From assembly GCA_003290165.1 (NCBI GenBank), contig QNQO01000201.1:558001-622000 (forward strand): a stretch of 64,000 nucleotides of DNA, written 5' to 3'. Origin of the DNA: Berberis thunbergii. Taxonomy: Eukaryota > Streptophyta > Magnoliopsida > Ranunculales > Berberidaceae. Positions within the stretch are counted from its first letter, which is position 1; every line of letters starts with the position of its first letter. Of the stretch, positions 22,672 through 31,850 are shown piece by piece. Below the pieces are notes generated by a model. That model saw only the letters and a list, made by a program, of their open reading frames with translations. It did no database searches and had not been told where the DNA came from. Position numbers and translations under genes: made by a program.

Positions 22672-23519
22672 CACTAACTCATGTTGCAAAATTTGTAGCC
22701 CCGTGTCATTTAGAATCTGATACTGAAAAGCGCCATCTTTGACCCTTTTAACACCTCCTTTGGTATCATAAATATGGCAAAGCTTGGCCAATAACTTAAA
22801 ATAGCAATCTAGAGCATAGGTTCGGCTTTCATGGTCCCATTTAACACAGGGTTTACAAACTTCCATCACTTCCAAAACTGGTTTTGTCCACTTCAATGCT
22901 CCATAACCAGTACCATAAGCTAGTACTCCAATGACTCTACTTTCTTTGCTTGAAGTTTTTTATTCAGGCAATGGTAGAGATAATTGAAAACAACTTTCTA
23001 CCAAGGATATTGTTAGATCTTCTCTAAACAAGATTTTACTAGTTACACTATGAATATCATTTTTTATCCTCACCTCTTCCAAAAGTGATGCAACATCAGT
23101 TCCCATAAGGAGTTTCTGAACTCTTCTGACACTTTCCTTGGCCAAAAAATTGACACGAAGAGTTGTTCGACATATACATGCTAGAGCATGCATACGAACT
23201 GATCGCGCTATCAGATTCCTAATCATGTTAAGCAATCTCTTAAACAAGGAGACCTGCATATTAAGATCAACGAAGTGCAAATTCGTGCCAGCAGATTGAA
23301 CAATGCTTTCTCTAGCAAAAGGAGACTCATACCTATCCCAAAGAGTAAGAATTGCAATTATTGACGCTAAAGCTCACTCCGGCTTCCCACTAGGAACATC
23401 AGCCAAATACAACATGTTAATGGCAACTTCAAATATCACAGCAAGTCCAACGACGAAGCCAGAAAAAATGCCAAATGGGTAACCACATCCGAAACACCTG
23501 CAAGATTCTCAGCACTCCC
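22672..23519 (-). pseudogene. Captured TPLATE cDNA fragment
   Basis: From GVSDVVTHLAFFLASSLD the minus-strand frames follow the plant TPLATE protein. They run through [94 protein letters not shown] and [10 protein letters not shown], ending near ILQHELV. This is about 280 residues of the adaptin-like trunk. TPLATE is a subunit of the plant endocytic TPLATE complex and acts in clathrin-mediated endocytosis and cell-plate formation. A frameshift near 23436 and stops near 23380 and 22963 disrupt the copy. No intron is present across 850 bp. The upstream edge is fused in frame to the chimeric ORF that begins at 24341. Confidence 0.88.
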
Positions 23520-24341
23520 AGACTGTACCTTTCTCGAACTAACACTCAAAGACGACTTAGGAAGCCTTTGGGAAACCTTCTTCTTGACAACCTGAACTTT
23601 CATCTTAACCTTTATTCGAGAAGAGTAAGTGACCCTTTGAAATCTAGCATGTGTAGGCAAAAAATCCAAAACCTCTCTTGTAGATATTTCATCAAATACC
23701 CTCCATGCGCCTTCCAATTCTCCACTATACCCGTCAGTAGCCAAGACCATCAGAATCTTATATTTCCCATCCTCATGAGTTCTGCACTCAAGAGCAACCA
23801 TCTTGGCCAAATGTGTTTGTTCAATACCACGTGGTCCACATTTTAGAATTCCTTTCCATGACCTTTTAATTCCCTGGACATATTCGAGCATCCACAATGG
23901 AAGAACAACAACTTCTTCCAAAATTTCTTTTGCTTCACTTAGGCCAGCAACATCACCCCATCTAACTTCAGGTCTGGTCTCGAGAATATCTCTGTCTAAC
24001 ATGGCCTCCAATTCTGGATCAGTTGTCTTTCCTTCTTCATAAGCACCATTCACCGAATCACTACTCTTGGTAGAATTGGACTTGTTCAATCCAGCAGATC
24101 CATATCCAGTAACCTCTTGGTTGTTCTGAATCAGTTGAACAATTTGTTTAAATCGAGCATCCAATCTCTTCTCTTGAGCCTCTTGAGATTGAGCTAGCCT
24201 TTGCAACACAATTTTTAGGAGTTCGAACTGTCCCGATATCTCGATCTGGTTCTTCCCAGTCTCCTCCATGAAAGCTTCCATCTCTTTAGGTGTGATTTCC
24301 ATTGTTGCTTCGGTTGTGGATCGTAATGGCTCTGATACCAA
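23436..24341 (-). pseudogene. Chimeric 301-codon ORF: leader/gag-like, katanin p60, unknown, TPLATE
   Basis: This continuous frame starts two bases inside the 5' LTR boundary. Residues 1-78 are a charged helical segment (MEITPKEMEAFMEE..., QSQEAQEKRLDARFK), perhaps the original gag start. Residues about 80-202 match the katanin p60 microtubule-severing AAA ATPase: DPELEAMLDRDILE, VRWGDVAGLSEAK, VVLPLWMLEY, WKGIL. The Walker A motif is destroyed (GPRGIEQT where GPPGTGKT is expected). The next recognisable katanin block (EDGKYKILMVLAT) follows after an internal deletion that removes Walker B. Residues 203-270 are unassigned. Residues 275-301 are the TPLATE start. Katanin activity is therefore excluded. 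The frame is open over 900 bp despite joining at least three sources, so a fusion protein is possible but untested. Confidence 0.8.
24328..24340 (-). promoter_or_regulatory. Primer binding site, initiator tRNA-Met
   Basis: TGGTATCAGAGCC on the minus strand lies 2 bp after the 5' LTR. It fixes the orientation of the element and its primer tRNA. Confidence 0.95.
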
Positions 24342-24342
24342 T

Positions 24343-24634
24343 TGTCACAATCGTGACTAGTTGGGATCAAAATAAGAAAAACAAATGATAGATTGAACGG
24401 AAAATATGAGAAATCAAATACAATCCTCTCAAGTTCTTAATGAACTGAGCCTATTCTTCCTTCATCTTGCTTGTTCTTCATTTTACTCTCTGTTCCATAT
24501 TTAAGCTAACAACATTTTGTATCTACTATTGGATGGCTGACACGTGTACGTTCTTAACTAACAACAAAAGAAATTACAACTCTACCCCTTCTAAAACCAT
24601 TCGAATTTGGCGCTCATTTTCCCTGGTCATGACA
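24343..24634 (-). repeat. 5' LTR of the gene-carrying retrotransposon
   Basis: This 292-bp LTR is the partner of 21088-21370. The right target duplication caatg follows at 24635-24639. Confidence 0.96.
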
Positions 24635-24639
24635 CAATG

Positions 24640-26055
24640 GGAACCCAAGCTCTTGTTTCGATTTCTGTTTTGCTGAAGTTTCGATCTTTGGATGAAAAAG
24701 CTACTGTTTTGTGTCATATTGGTAGTAAACAGTTGTGATTTTTATTTGTTGTTTGATGTTGGAACACTTGTTTTGGTGCTTGGGTTTGTTTAGTTGTTCA
24801 ATTATATATGCACACTTTATTATTCAGGACATTGGGTTTGACTCAATTCTAACAGTCACAATGGGTGTTTAAAAAGTATGGTTTTTGTTAATTAGAAGTA
24901 CTTGTTCTGTATGTTGGTATTCACATTGACTGCAATAAACCCAACCCAAAAACCGAACACTCTGATCAGCAGCCTGTGGATAGTTTTTTCATTGTCATTG
25001 ATAATCATGGATTTACTTGGGGTGAAAGTATGGTGGATGTATATCTTGACAAAGTGGATCAAAACAATAAAACAGTTTAGAAATGGAGTCAAGAATGTCG
25101 GACAATAGTAAGCAGCAACAAAGCAGAGACAAGAGAACAACTAGTAGAAGTAAAATATCAAAGAGAAAATTGTAAGTGACAGAGCAAGAAGAAAGAAGTC
25201 AAGGTTGTTGAGCATTGTGTCACCATTGCATGGTGACAATGGTTACGCCATTATGTTCCTCCCATTGATACTTTCAGCCACACATATGGACTGAAACCTA
25301 GAGTGTCTTTGCAGGATATTTACACCATTGAATAACAAGCACAAATAGTGTGACTGCACTTGGCCTGACTCTAAGAGATATGCTCTTATTTTGTATATTT
25401 GGTGTTTAATGTGAGACGCACCATGGGTCAAGGCATCCAATGTTAGGGATGGTTATGTTGAAATTTATTATAAATTGATGTAAACCATACTTTAATTGTC
25501 CTTAGGCTTCGTAGTATACACCCAGATTCATGCATTCTGGGCATTAATTCAAACATCACATGGAAGTTTGTTTGGAGCAGATTTCTATTACTGAAACCAA
25601 AAACCTGCAAAATTACACATTTCTCCAACCTATTACTGAACCCTGTTCCAGGAATAAACACCTACTGTTGTTACTCCCTGTTATGGTCATCAAGTGTAAA
25701 AAGAATTTGAAAGGTCCAATTAATTCAAAAATTTCCTTCTTTTGGTTCTTCAAAGCTCTCTCCAAAATGATACTCTTTGTTCTTTACATGTGTTGGATTT
25801 CCGGTTGTTCTGTTTGGGTTCTAAACTAGACAGTTCAAGGGATAGAGCCAATTAATATTTGTAATAGTTTGTAAAGAAACAAGATTTATAATTTGTTCCA
25901 ATAGATACAGACAATTGTTGAACTATGTAGTGATTGTCATCGTCTTTGTGTTTTGAACAGATTTGGCATACAATCATTTCTTTTTATTAATTCTACATTG
26001 TCAAATAGTGGTGTAGAGAGCCCTAAACCCTGATGTAGTTTTTATTGGGTTTCAG
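24640..26055. other. CACTA interior without recognised genes
   Basis: Between the nested LTR element and the Rab exon no coding segment is recognised. The string cgatttctgttttgctgaagtt at 24659-24680 repeats 21044-21065 on the other side of the LTR insertion. The rest looks like T-rich plant intron, possibly from the captured Rab locus. Confidence 0.4.
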
Positions 26056-26124
26056 GTGAAGATTTCAAGATCAAGTTTCTCATTGTTGGAGTTAAAAAAT
26101 TGAGGCTTAACATTTGGGATACTG
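26056..26124 (+). pseudogene. Captured exon of a RabC/Rab18-type small GTPase
   Basis: A 69-bp exon bounded by tttcag and gtaatt splice signals encodes GEDFKIKFLIVGVKKLRLNI, then WDT. This is the segment between switch I and the WDTAGQ box of RabC GTPases, where GVDFK is typical. Rab GTPases control vesicle traffic. Intron-like sequence on both sides shows genomic rather than mRNA capture. The P-loop exon and all later exons are absent, so it is a fragment only. Confidence 0.72.
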
Positions 26125-26738
26125 GTAATTTAGTGTGAATTATATACCATGATACCCACCATTGTAGTACTTGCTTGCCTTGCTGTTAAATTTGTCTCAG
26201 AAACAGAGCTGCATATACTCTGTTTTTTCTTTGGCAATGCTTATGGGGTTTCTATTCACAGCATGCACTTGCTTTTATTTCAGAAACAAAGTTTATATAC
26301 TCTGTTTTTTTACTATGCTGGGACGAATAGAGGCTGGGCAGTGGAGCGTTTGGGGGATGTCCTTGGCAGGGCAGCTGCCTGCTAAATTTTCGTCACAGTT
26401 TGTTTGCCAGAGCCTTCTTTGACAGCAACATTGTGGCAGTGTTTTGATACTTGGTTATGCAACATCTATTCAGTTTTTTGACAGAAACATATATTCACAG
26501 TTTGTTTACTGGCCTTGGTTAAGAAGACATTAAAGTAGTTTGTTTACCGGCCTTGGTTTGTCATAAAGTTTCACACTTCTGTCTTCAAAGGATGGTAAGT
26601 TGTGATAACTGTTTAAAAATGCTACTTTCTTCCTTGCTAATGCATATTAAGATGTTGCAATCATTTCAAACTGTCATTTTCATTCTTTATTGGGTCTATA
26701 TTATCAAATACATTTCTAATGTCTTGGTACTTTTTCAG

Positions 26739-27034
26739 GATTCATTTGAGATCCCCCGACGTCAACCTTCAAGGGGTGGAGTTATCGAGTTAAGAATGAA
26801 TGCAAATTCTGCAGACATGGGCTTAGACCGTTTTTTCAAACAGGTTGGTAGTTACTATACCGACAAATGACCATATTCATGCAGTTCTTGTATATGTTTT
26901 TGTATTGTCTGAGCGATTCTTTTACGCGTCCTTGTCTGATATTGCCAAATGACTTAGTAGCATCTCTTATTGTCTAGGTTGAAGAAATTGAAAAGCAAAT
27001 TGAGAAGATTAATCGACATTTGAAGAATCTGCAT
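26739..27034 (+). pseudogene. Captured exons of syntaxin SYP132
   Basis: Exon 26739-26843, preceded by tttttcag, encodes DSFEIPRRQPSRGG...ADMGLDRFFKQ. After an intron with GT and TAG ends, exon 26978-27034 encodes VEEIEKQIEKINRHLKNLH. These match the first part of the plasma-membrane Qa-SNARE SYP132 (NDLLxDSFEIPR..., FFKKVQEIEKQ). Only the N-terminal stretch is present; the regulatory helices, SNARE helix and membrane anchor are missing. Retention of the intron shows that DNA was captured. Confidence 0.82.
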
Positions 27035-27278
27035 GTTGGAGTTTCCTTTTAGATGTTTTGCAACGTTTCACAAGCTATAACTCAATTTGCCATTTTCTCT
27101 TCATTGAACAACTTATGTAACAGACAGTCTCAGTCTTTATAGGAGTTCACTGTGTCAGACGTAATCTTCAACTCCATGTATTAGATGCATGTGCACAAGC
27201 TTTAAATCAGTCTCCCCCGACCCCCAGCTGTTACAAATAGGCAACAGTCATACACTACAAACTTGTGTTTCTTGAAAG

Positions 27279-27440
27279 GAGAAGAATAATGTCGCATTGC
27301 TTGAGTGGCAGAGAATTGAGCAGTCGATCCTTAAGTGTATTAGTGTTCCTCTCTGCAAATATGGTGAACCTTGTGTTTCTCGCTTAGTGAAGAAAGAATG
27401 TCCAAACTTAGGTCGCAAGTTCTATGTCTACAATCGTTTT
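27279..27440 (+). pseudogene. Captured exon of AP endonuclease 2 (APE2), GRF zinc-finger region
   Basis: The frame reads EKNNVALLEWQRIEQSI, then PLCKYGEPCVSRLVKK and NLGRKFYVYNRFE, ending at a GT donor. This is the C-terminal GRF-type zinc-finger region of plant APE2, which repairs abasic sites in DNA. The fourth ligand region lies beyond the splice site and was not found. Only this exon is recognisable; the catalytic domain is absent. It follows the SYP132 fragment by about 250 bp in the same orientation. Confidence 0.75.
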
Positions 27441-27632
27441 GAGGTACTTTATACCCATGATTATGTTTTTTCGCCTTGTGTTGCACCTTGTCGACTTCAA
27501 CTTATTACTTCATTGAATTTAATTTCACGTGCATACACTCTCTTGCATTATTAATATTTTGTTTTTAAAGTAGGCCTATTTTTCAGAAATTAAATTTTAC
27601 TAACATTTATACTTGTTAATGTCGAATGCAGG

Positions 27633-27773
27633 CTTTATTGGCAACTACAATGCAATCAGGTTGTATCAACAATGTTTCCTCCCGCCACAATCCAAACAGT
27701 TCTAATGGTAGTGATGTACAGCCAAATGATCCTTATTTTGATGAGCTTGGTGACCATGATGGTGATGAAGAAT
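27633..27773 (+). pseudogene. Unassigned terminal exon-like frame in the CACTA element
   Basis: After a tgcag acceptor, the frame ALLATTMQSGC... SNGSDVQPNDPYFDELGDHD ends at a TGA at about 27773. An AATAAA signal lies near 27915. The acidic tail could be the last exon of the element's own gene or of a captured gene. I cannot assign it. Confidence 0.4.
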
Positions 27774-27994
27774 GATTTAAGGAGGTTGTGGGTACGAATA
27801 GATGATGAGTTAAGGAACTTAGTGTTACTAGAGTAGACTCGGTTATTTTTTGGACAAGAACATTGTGTAACTTGATATCATTATTGTATTCAGTTATGTG
27901 ACTTTGCATATCCAATAAAAGAATGCAATATTTTTTTTTATGAATGAAATTTTTACTATTTTAATTTTAGATTGTGCATTACACAAAAAATAGG

Positions 27995-28544
27995 TGGTGC
28001 TAGTAGATAGCTACAATAAATGGGTGAATAATGAATTGTCACAAATATAATGAAAGTGTGACAAAAAATTTGTCACAAATAGATAATTTTAATGTATGAA
28101 ATCACTACCGTGATAAACTGTTCCTAACGTATAACTTGTATAAGTGAGAAAAGATTCCTCACAGAATGTTCATAGTAGATATTTAAATCACTATCATGAC
28201 AGATTGTTCCTCACATATAAATCACATAAGTGAAGAACGATTCGTCACAAAAAGTCATCACACATGACGCCAGATTTTTGTCACGCATAACACTCTACCG
28301 TGACGAAATTTTCGTCACCCATGTTGTGATTGTATATTCATGCGCTAAGTTTATATGAGGAACACACGCCACATAATTGGACTTTCCGTGACAAGTTGTG
28401 AATTCGTCACCTAATACTTTCCTTGACGCCCATTATGTGAGGGACGCTGTGACGACTGAAATTTGACACCGTTGTTGAACAGTGACGAATAAACTTGTTT
28501 TAGTGAGAACAACGTTCGTCACCAAGCTCAAATTTCTTGTAGTG
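27995..28544 (+). repeat. Subterminal repeat region and right terminus of the CACTA element
   Basis: Many short GTGACGA / TCGTCAC / GTGACAA motifs occur in both orientations, increasingly perfect toward the right. The region ends in gctcaaatttcttgtagtg (28526-28544). In CACTA elements such motifs bind the element-encoded TNPA-like protein. Confidence 0.85.
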
Positions 28545-28547
28545 TGT

Positions 28548-30010
28548 CTCCCAAACATGTGATATAGACGCAAAACTACAACTCTATGTGACTAGTGAAT
28601 CATCCTTGTGCTTTTACTCTCACAAGTCATGAGACAACACAAGTGTTTTTCCATAGTGAATTAGTGTGTTTCAAAATCAAAAGTCACCTCTAAAAGCAAT
28701 TTCTAGAAATTACTACATACATAAAATCAATAATTTTCACTCATTAAAATTTGTTGAAAGTCAAATAATTACAACAGCTTATAGATTTGCAAAAATAATT
28801 GTGATTTCAATGAAGATGTGATGTACGTGTGAGCAAGTTGTGTGATGTTGTTTCTTCTTAGGTCCAAACATGCTCGGGATTTTGGGCCTTTTTATTGTTT
28901 TGCAGCAAAAATAAATAAATAAAGGCAAATAAAATAAAATCCTTATAAATCTAAACATGGAATAATAGATGGTGCAAGAGTGTAGATGATGCAAATAATG
29001 CACTTAGAAGATGAGTTTTATATACTTAGCTTGTCGATAAAGTAGTGTGTTATCCTAGATTGACCATTTCCTTTTTTATGTTTGTTTGTGACTTGCATTT
29101 AGGGAACATATTCTTGTTTTTCCCATTTCATCCTTAATTAACTTCTTGAAACATAAAGGTGCAGTTCAGGCTCTTGACATGACTTCCGACTGCATAAAAA
29201 GTCGTGTTTGGAAACATAACCAAATGTAAATAAATTTTACTCCTGAACTACTACTTAATTTATCGTCCATGTTGATAAAATGTGGTCTTTTATATCTCAA
29301 AAGTCTGAAAAAATAAAAGTTGTACATGCACTTAAAACCCTCGAGATGAAACATATAGTACACGCCACATTGTTTAAAGAATCTTGGGTGGACTTTACAC
29401 ATGTATATTTTATATCATCACAACACACGCATAGTAAATATATACCACATATTCTTGAATTGAACTTGTTTACTTAGTAATAAAAGACATGCACGTCTCT
29501 GTAGGCCCATCTCAATAATAATAGATTTGCTCATTTATTGCAACCACGTGTAATTACATTTCATATAAAGTAAAGAGAACTTTGTTTCCCGATAAAATTA
29601 AATTTCTTTGTTTTCTTTTTCTCCTTTATAGTGAGTGGAATAAGCATAAATGCATTTTGTGCATATGAATTTTTGCCTTATTGACATAGTCAGTTTCAAC
29701 TAACAACCTAGTTGGCCTTGAATACAAGAGTGTAATTGGCCTATCAGGTCTCTAAACAAAAACACAAAATTTTGGGTCCAAATTTATGTTGATCTGTCTT
29801 CACCTTAAAATTGGCGATTTGGTGACTTTGGCTTGCTTATTTGACAACTGCTAAAGTCGACCTATATTAAGACCTAGGTGAGATTTTTGCATGGAATAAA
29901 TGATTTTGTTCACATTAAACTGTTCAGTGTGTTAAATATTGATGTGTTTGTTTCATAGACATAAATAAATCTGTAGTTTCATAGACAAACAAATCTATCT
30001 TAAAATTCAG
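28548..30010. other. Intergenic DNA, nothing recognised
   Basis: AT-rich DNA with only short, unsupported reading frames and no mobile-element ends that I can define. Confidence 0.5.
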
Positions 30011-31850
30011 AATGGTATTTTACTGTTCATTGATGCCTAGGACAAACGTCAAATCACAAGGAATTGGAGAAAAAAGATGACTAAGATTGAAAGTTGGGAA
30101 ATATGTTGAGGGTTAAGATTCATTTTCTACAATGACATATTTGTAAATATGAAACATATAGAAGGGCGAAGAAAATGAAAAATTGTGAAAAAAAGTTTGT
30201 GGAATGTATATGTGGCAGAGGGAGAAAATATTGTAATTTCTTTTTTCTCAAAATGAAATTATCATAACTAACTACGTAGTTGTCGGATTTGGTAAGTTTG
30301 GTATCGTTGAATTGTATTTTTGAAGATTTTTCCAACAAAACCAATTATCAATATAAATATTTAAATGTAAAAATATATTCATTATTAAAAAACGTTTAAT
30401 GCATTCACGTTGTGAGTGTTTTCAATTTTTCTCAAAGGAATGAAAGGGAGTTCCTAAGGTGTATTCAAACAAAGAAGTCGATTCCAACAAAACCAATGAT
30501 CAAAACAAGTACTAAAAGTTTCAACATATATATTTATTATGGAAAAACATCTAATGCAGTTTTAGTTGTTAGTATTTTTCAAAGCAATGAGACAGGTCGA
30601 TCAAACAAGGAAAAATAAGAAGAAGAAATGAGTCAGGCATCTTAATGTACAATTTGAAATGGTGTTTTATTGTTCATTGCTGACTAAGGCAAACATCAAA
30701 TTATAAGGAATTGGAGAAAAAAATGGCTAAGATTGAAAGTTGGTAAAGATGTTGAGGACTGAGATTCATTTTATATAATGATATATTTGTAACTATAAAA
30801 CATGTAGAATGACAAAGAAAATTAAAAAAAATGGTGAAAAAAGTTTGTGGAATGTACATGTCGCGGAGGGGGAAAATATTGAAATTTCTTTTTTTCTCAA
30901 AATTAAAATTATCATAACTATCAATGCAGTTGTCAGATTTTGGTAAGCATGGTACGTTAAGTCGCACTTTTGAAGATTTTTCCAACAATACCAATTATGA
31001 AAATAACCACTTAAATGTAAAATATATATTTTGTTATATAAAACGTCTAATGCATTTCACGTCATGAGTGTTCAATTTTTTCAAAGGAATGAAAAGACTT
31101 CTCAAGGTACATTCAAACAAAAAAAACTCGAATTCCAACAAAACCAATGATCAATACAAACGCAAAAAATTTCAAGATATATATTTATTATTAAAAAAAT
31201 CCAATGCAGTCACGTCATTAGTATTTTTCAAAGAAATGAGTCGGGCATCTTAATATGCAACTTAGAATGGTGTTTTATTGTTCATTGCTGACTAGGACAA
31301 ACGTCAAATCACGAGGAATTGGAGAAAAAAAATTGTTAAATTGAAAGTTGGAAAATATATTGAGAATTGAGATTCATTTTCTATACATGTACAAAGACGA
31401 AAAAATTGTAAAAAAAAACGTTTGTGGAATGTACATGTTGCAAAGGGAGAAAGTATTATAATTTATTTTTTCTCAAAATAAAAATTATCATAACTATCTA
31501 CGTAGTTGTCGGATTTTGGTAAACTTGGTATCGTTAAATTGCACTTTGAAGATCTTTCCAACAAAACAAAGAAGTATTATATATATTGTAAAATGTATTT
31601 CACGCTGTGAGTGTTTCAATTTTTTTTTCAAAGGAATGAAAAATATTTCTCAAGGTATATTCAAACAAAGAATCGAATTCCAACAAAACCAATGATGAAT
31701 ACAAGCGCTAAAAATTTCAAGAAATATATTTTATTACTAAAAAAAAATCTAATGCAGTTCACGTCATCAACATTTTTCAAAGCAATGACACAGGTCGATC
31801 AAACAAGGAAAAAGGAAGAAAATGAAATGAGTCATGCATCTTAAGGCACA
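30011..31850. repeat. Three-copy tandem array of a roughly 600-bp AT-rich repeat
   Basis: The copies are 30011-30657, 30658-31264 and 31265-31850. Each begins with aatggtnttttantgttcatt and contains ggaattggagaaaaaa, caaaattatcataact, tgtcggattttggtaa, tccaacaaaaccaat and tttttcaaaggaatgaaa. The copies are clearly diverged (indels and substitutions). Short frames repeating in each copy on either strand are by-products. A further partial copy lies at 54150-54290. Confidence 0.88.

Larger units (their letters stand above)
21088..24634 (-). mobile_element. LTR retrotransposon without pol, filled with spliced host gene fragments
   Basis: Two LTRs with TGTCACGA...TCGTGACA-type ends bound 3547 bp and are flanked by a perfect 5-bp duplication, caatg (21083-21087 and 24635-24639). 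On the minus strand a tRNA-iMet primer site follows the 5' LTR and a polypurine tract precedes the 3' LTR, so all signals needed in cis are present. No protease, integrase or reverse transcriptase is detectable. The interior reads instead as segments of katanin p60, TPLATE and acyl-CoA oxidase, all in the sense of the element and all continuous across positions where such genes have introns. That implies capture of spliced mRNA, as described for maize Bs1. Movement would need enzymes from another element. Confidence 0.93.
20982..28544 (+). mobile_element. CACTA (En/Spm) transposon carrying host gene fragments, left end tentative
   Basis: The right end is clear: it terminates ...AAATTTCTTGTAGTG, complement CACTACAAGAAATTT, the plant CACTA terminus. 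It is preceded by about 550 bp of subterminal repeats with GTGACGA / TCGTCAC cores in both orientations. The best left end is CACCACAAAAAATCTAG at 20982, followed by a ggtagcgaattt segment that resembles the subterminal unit. Both ends are flanked by the 3-bp duplication tgt (20979-20981 and 28545-28547). CACTA elements make 3-bp duplications. No transposase is recognised. The interior holds exon fragments of a Rab GTPase, SYP132 and APE2, plus the nested LTR element at 21088-24634. Without that insert the element is about 4.0 kb. Gene capture by CACTA elements is established (for example Tgm-Express1 of soybean and the Tpn1 family). Confidence 0.62.

Noticed and set aside
26149..26422. Two overlapping frames downstream of the Rab exon
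   Set aside because: They correspond to intron-like sequence after the exon donor site; the hydrophobic translations match nothing known.
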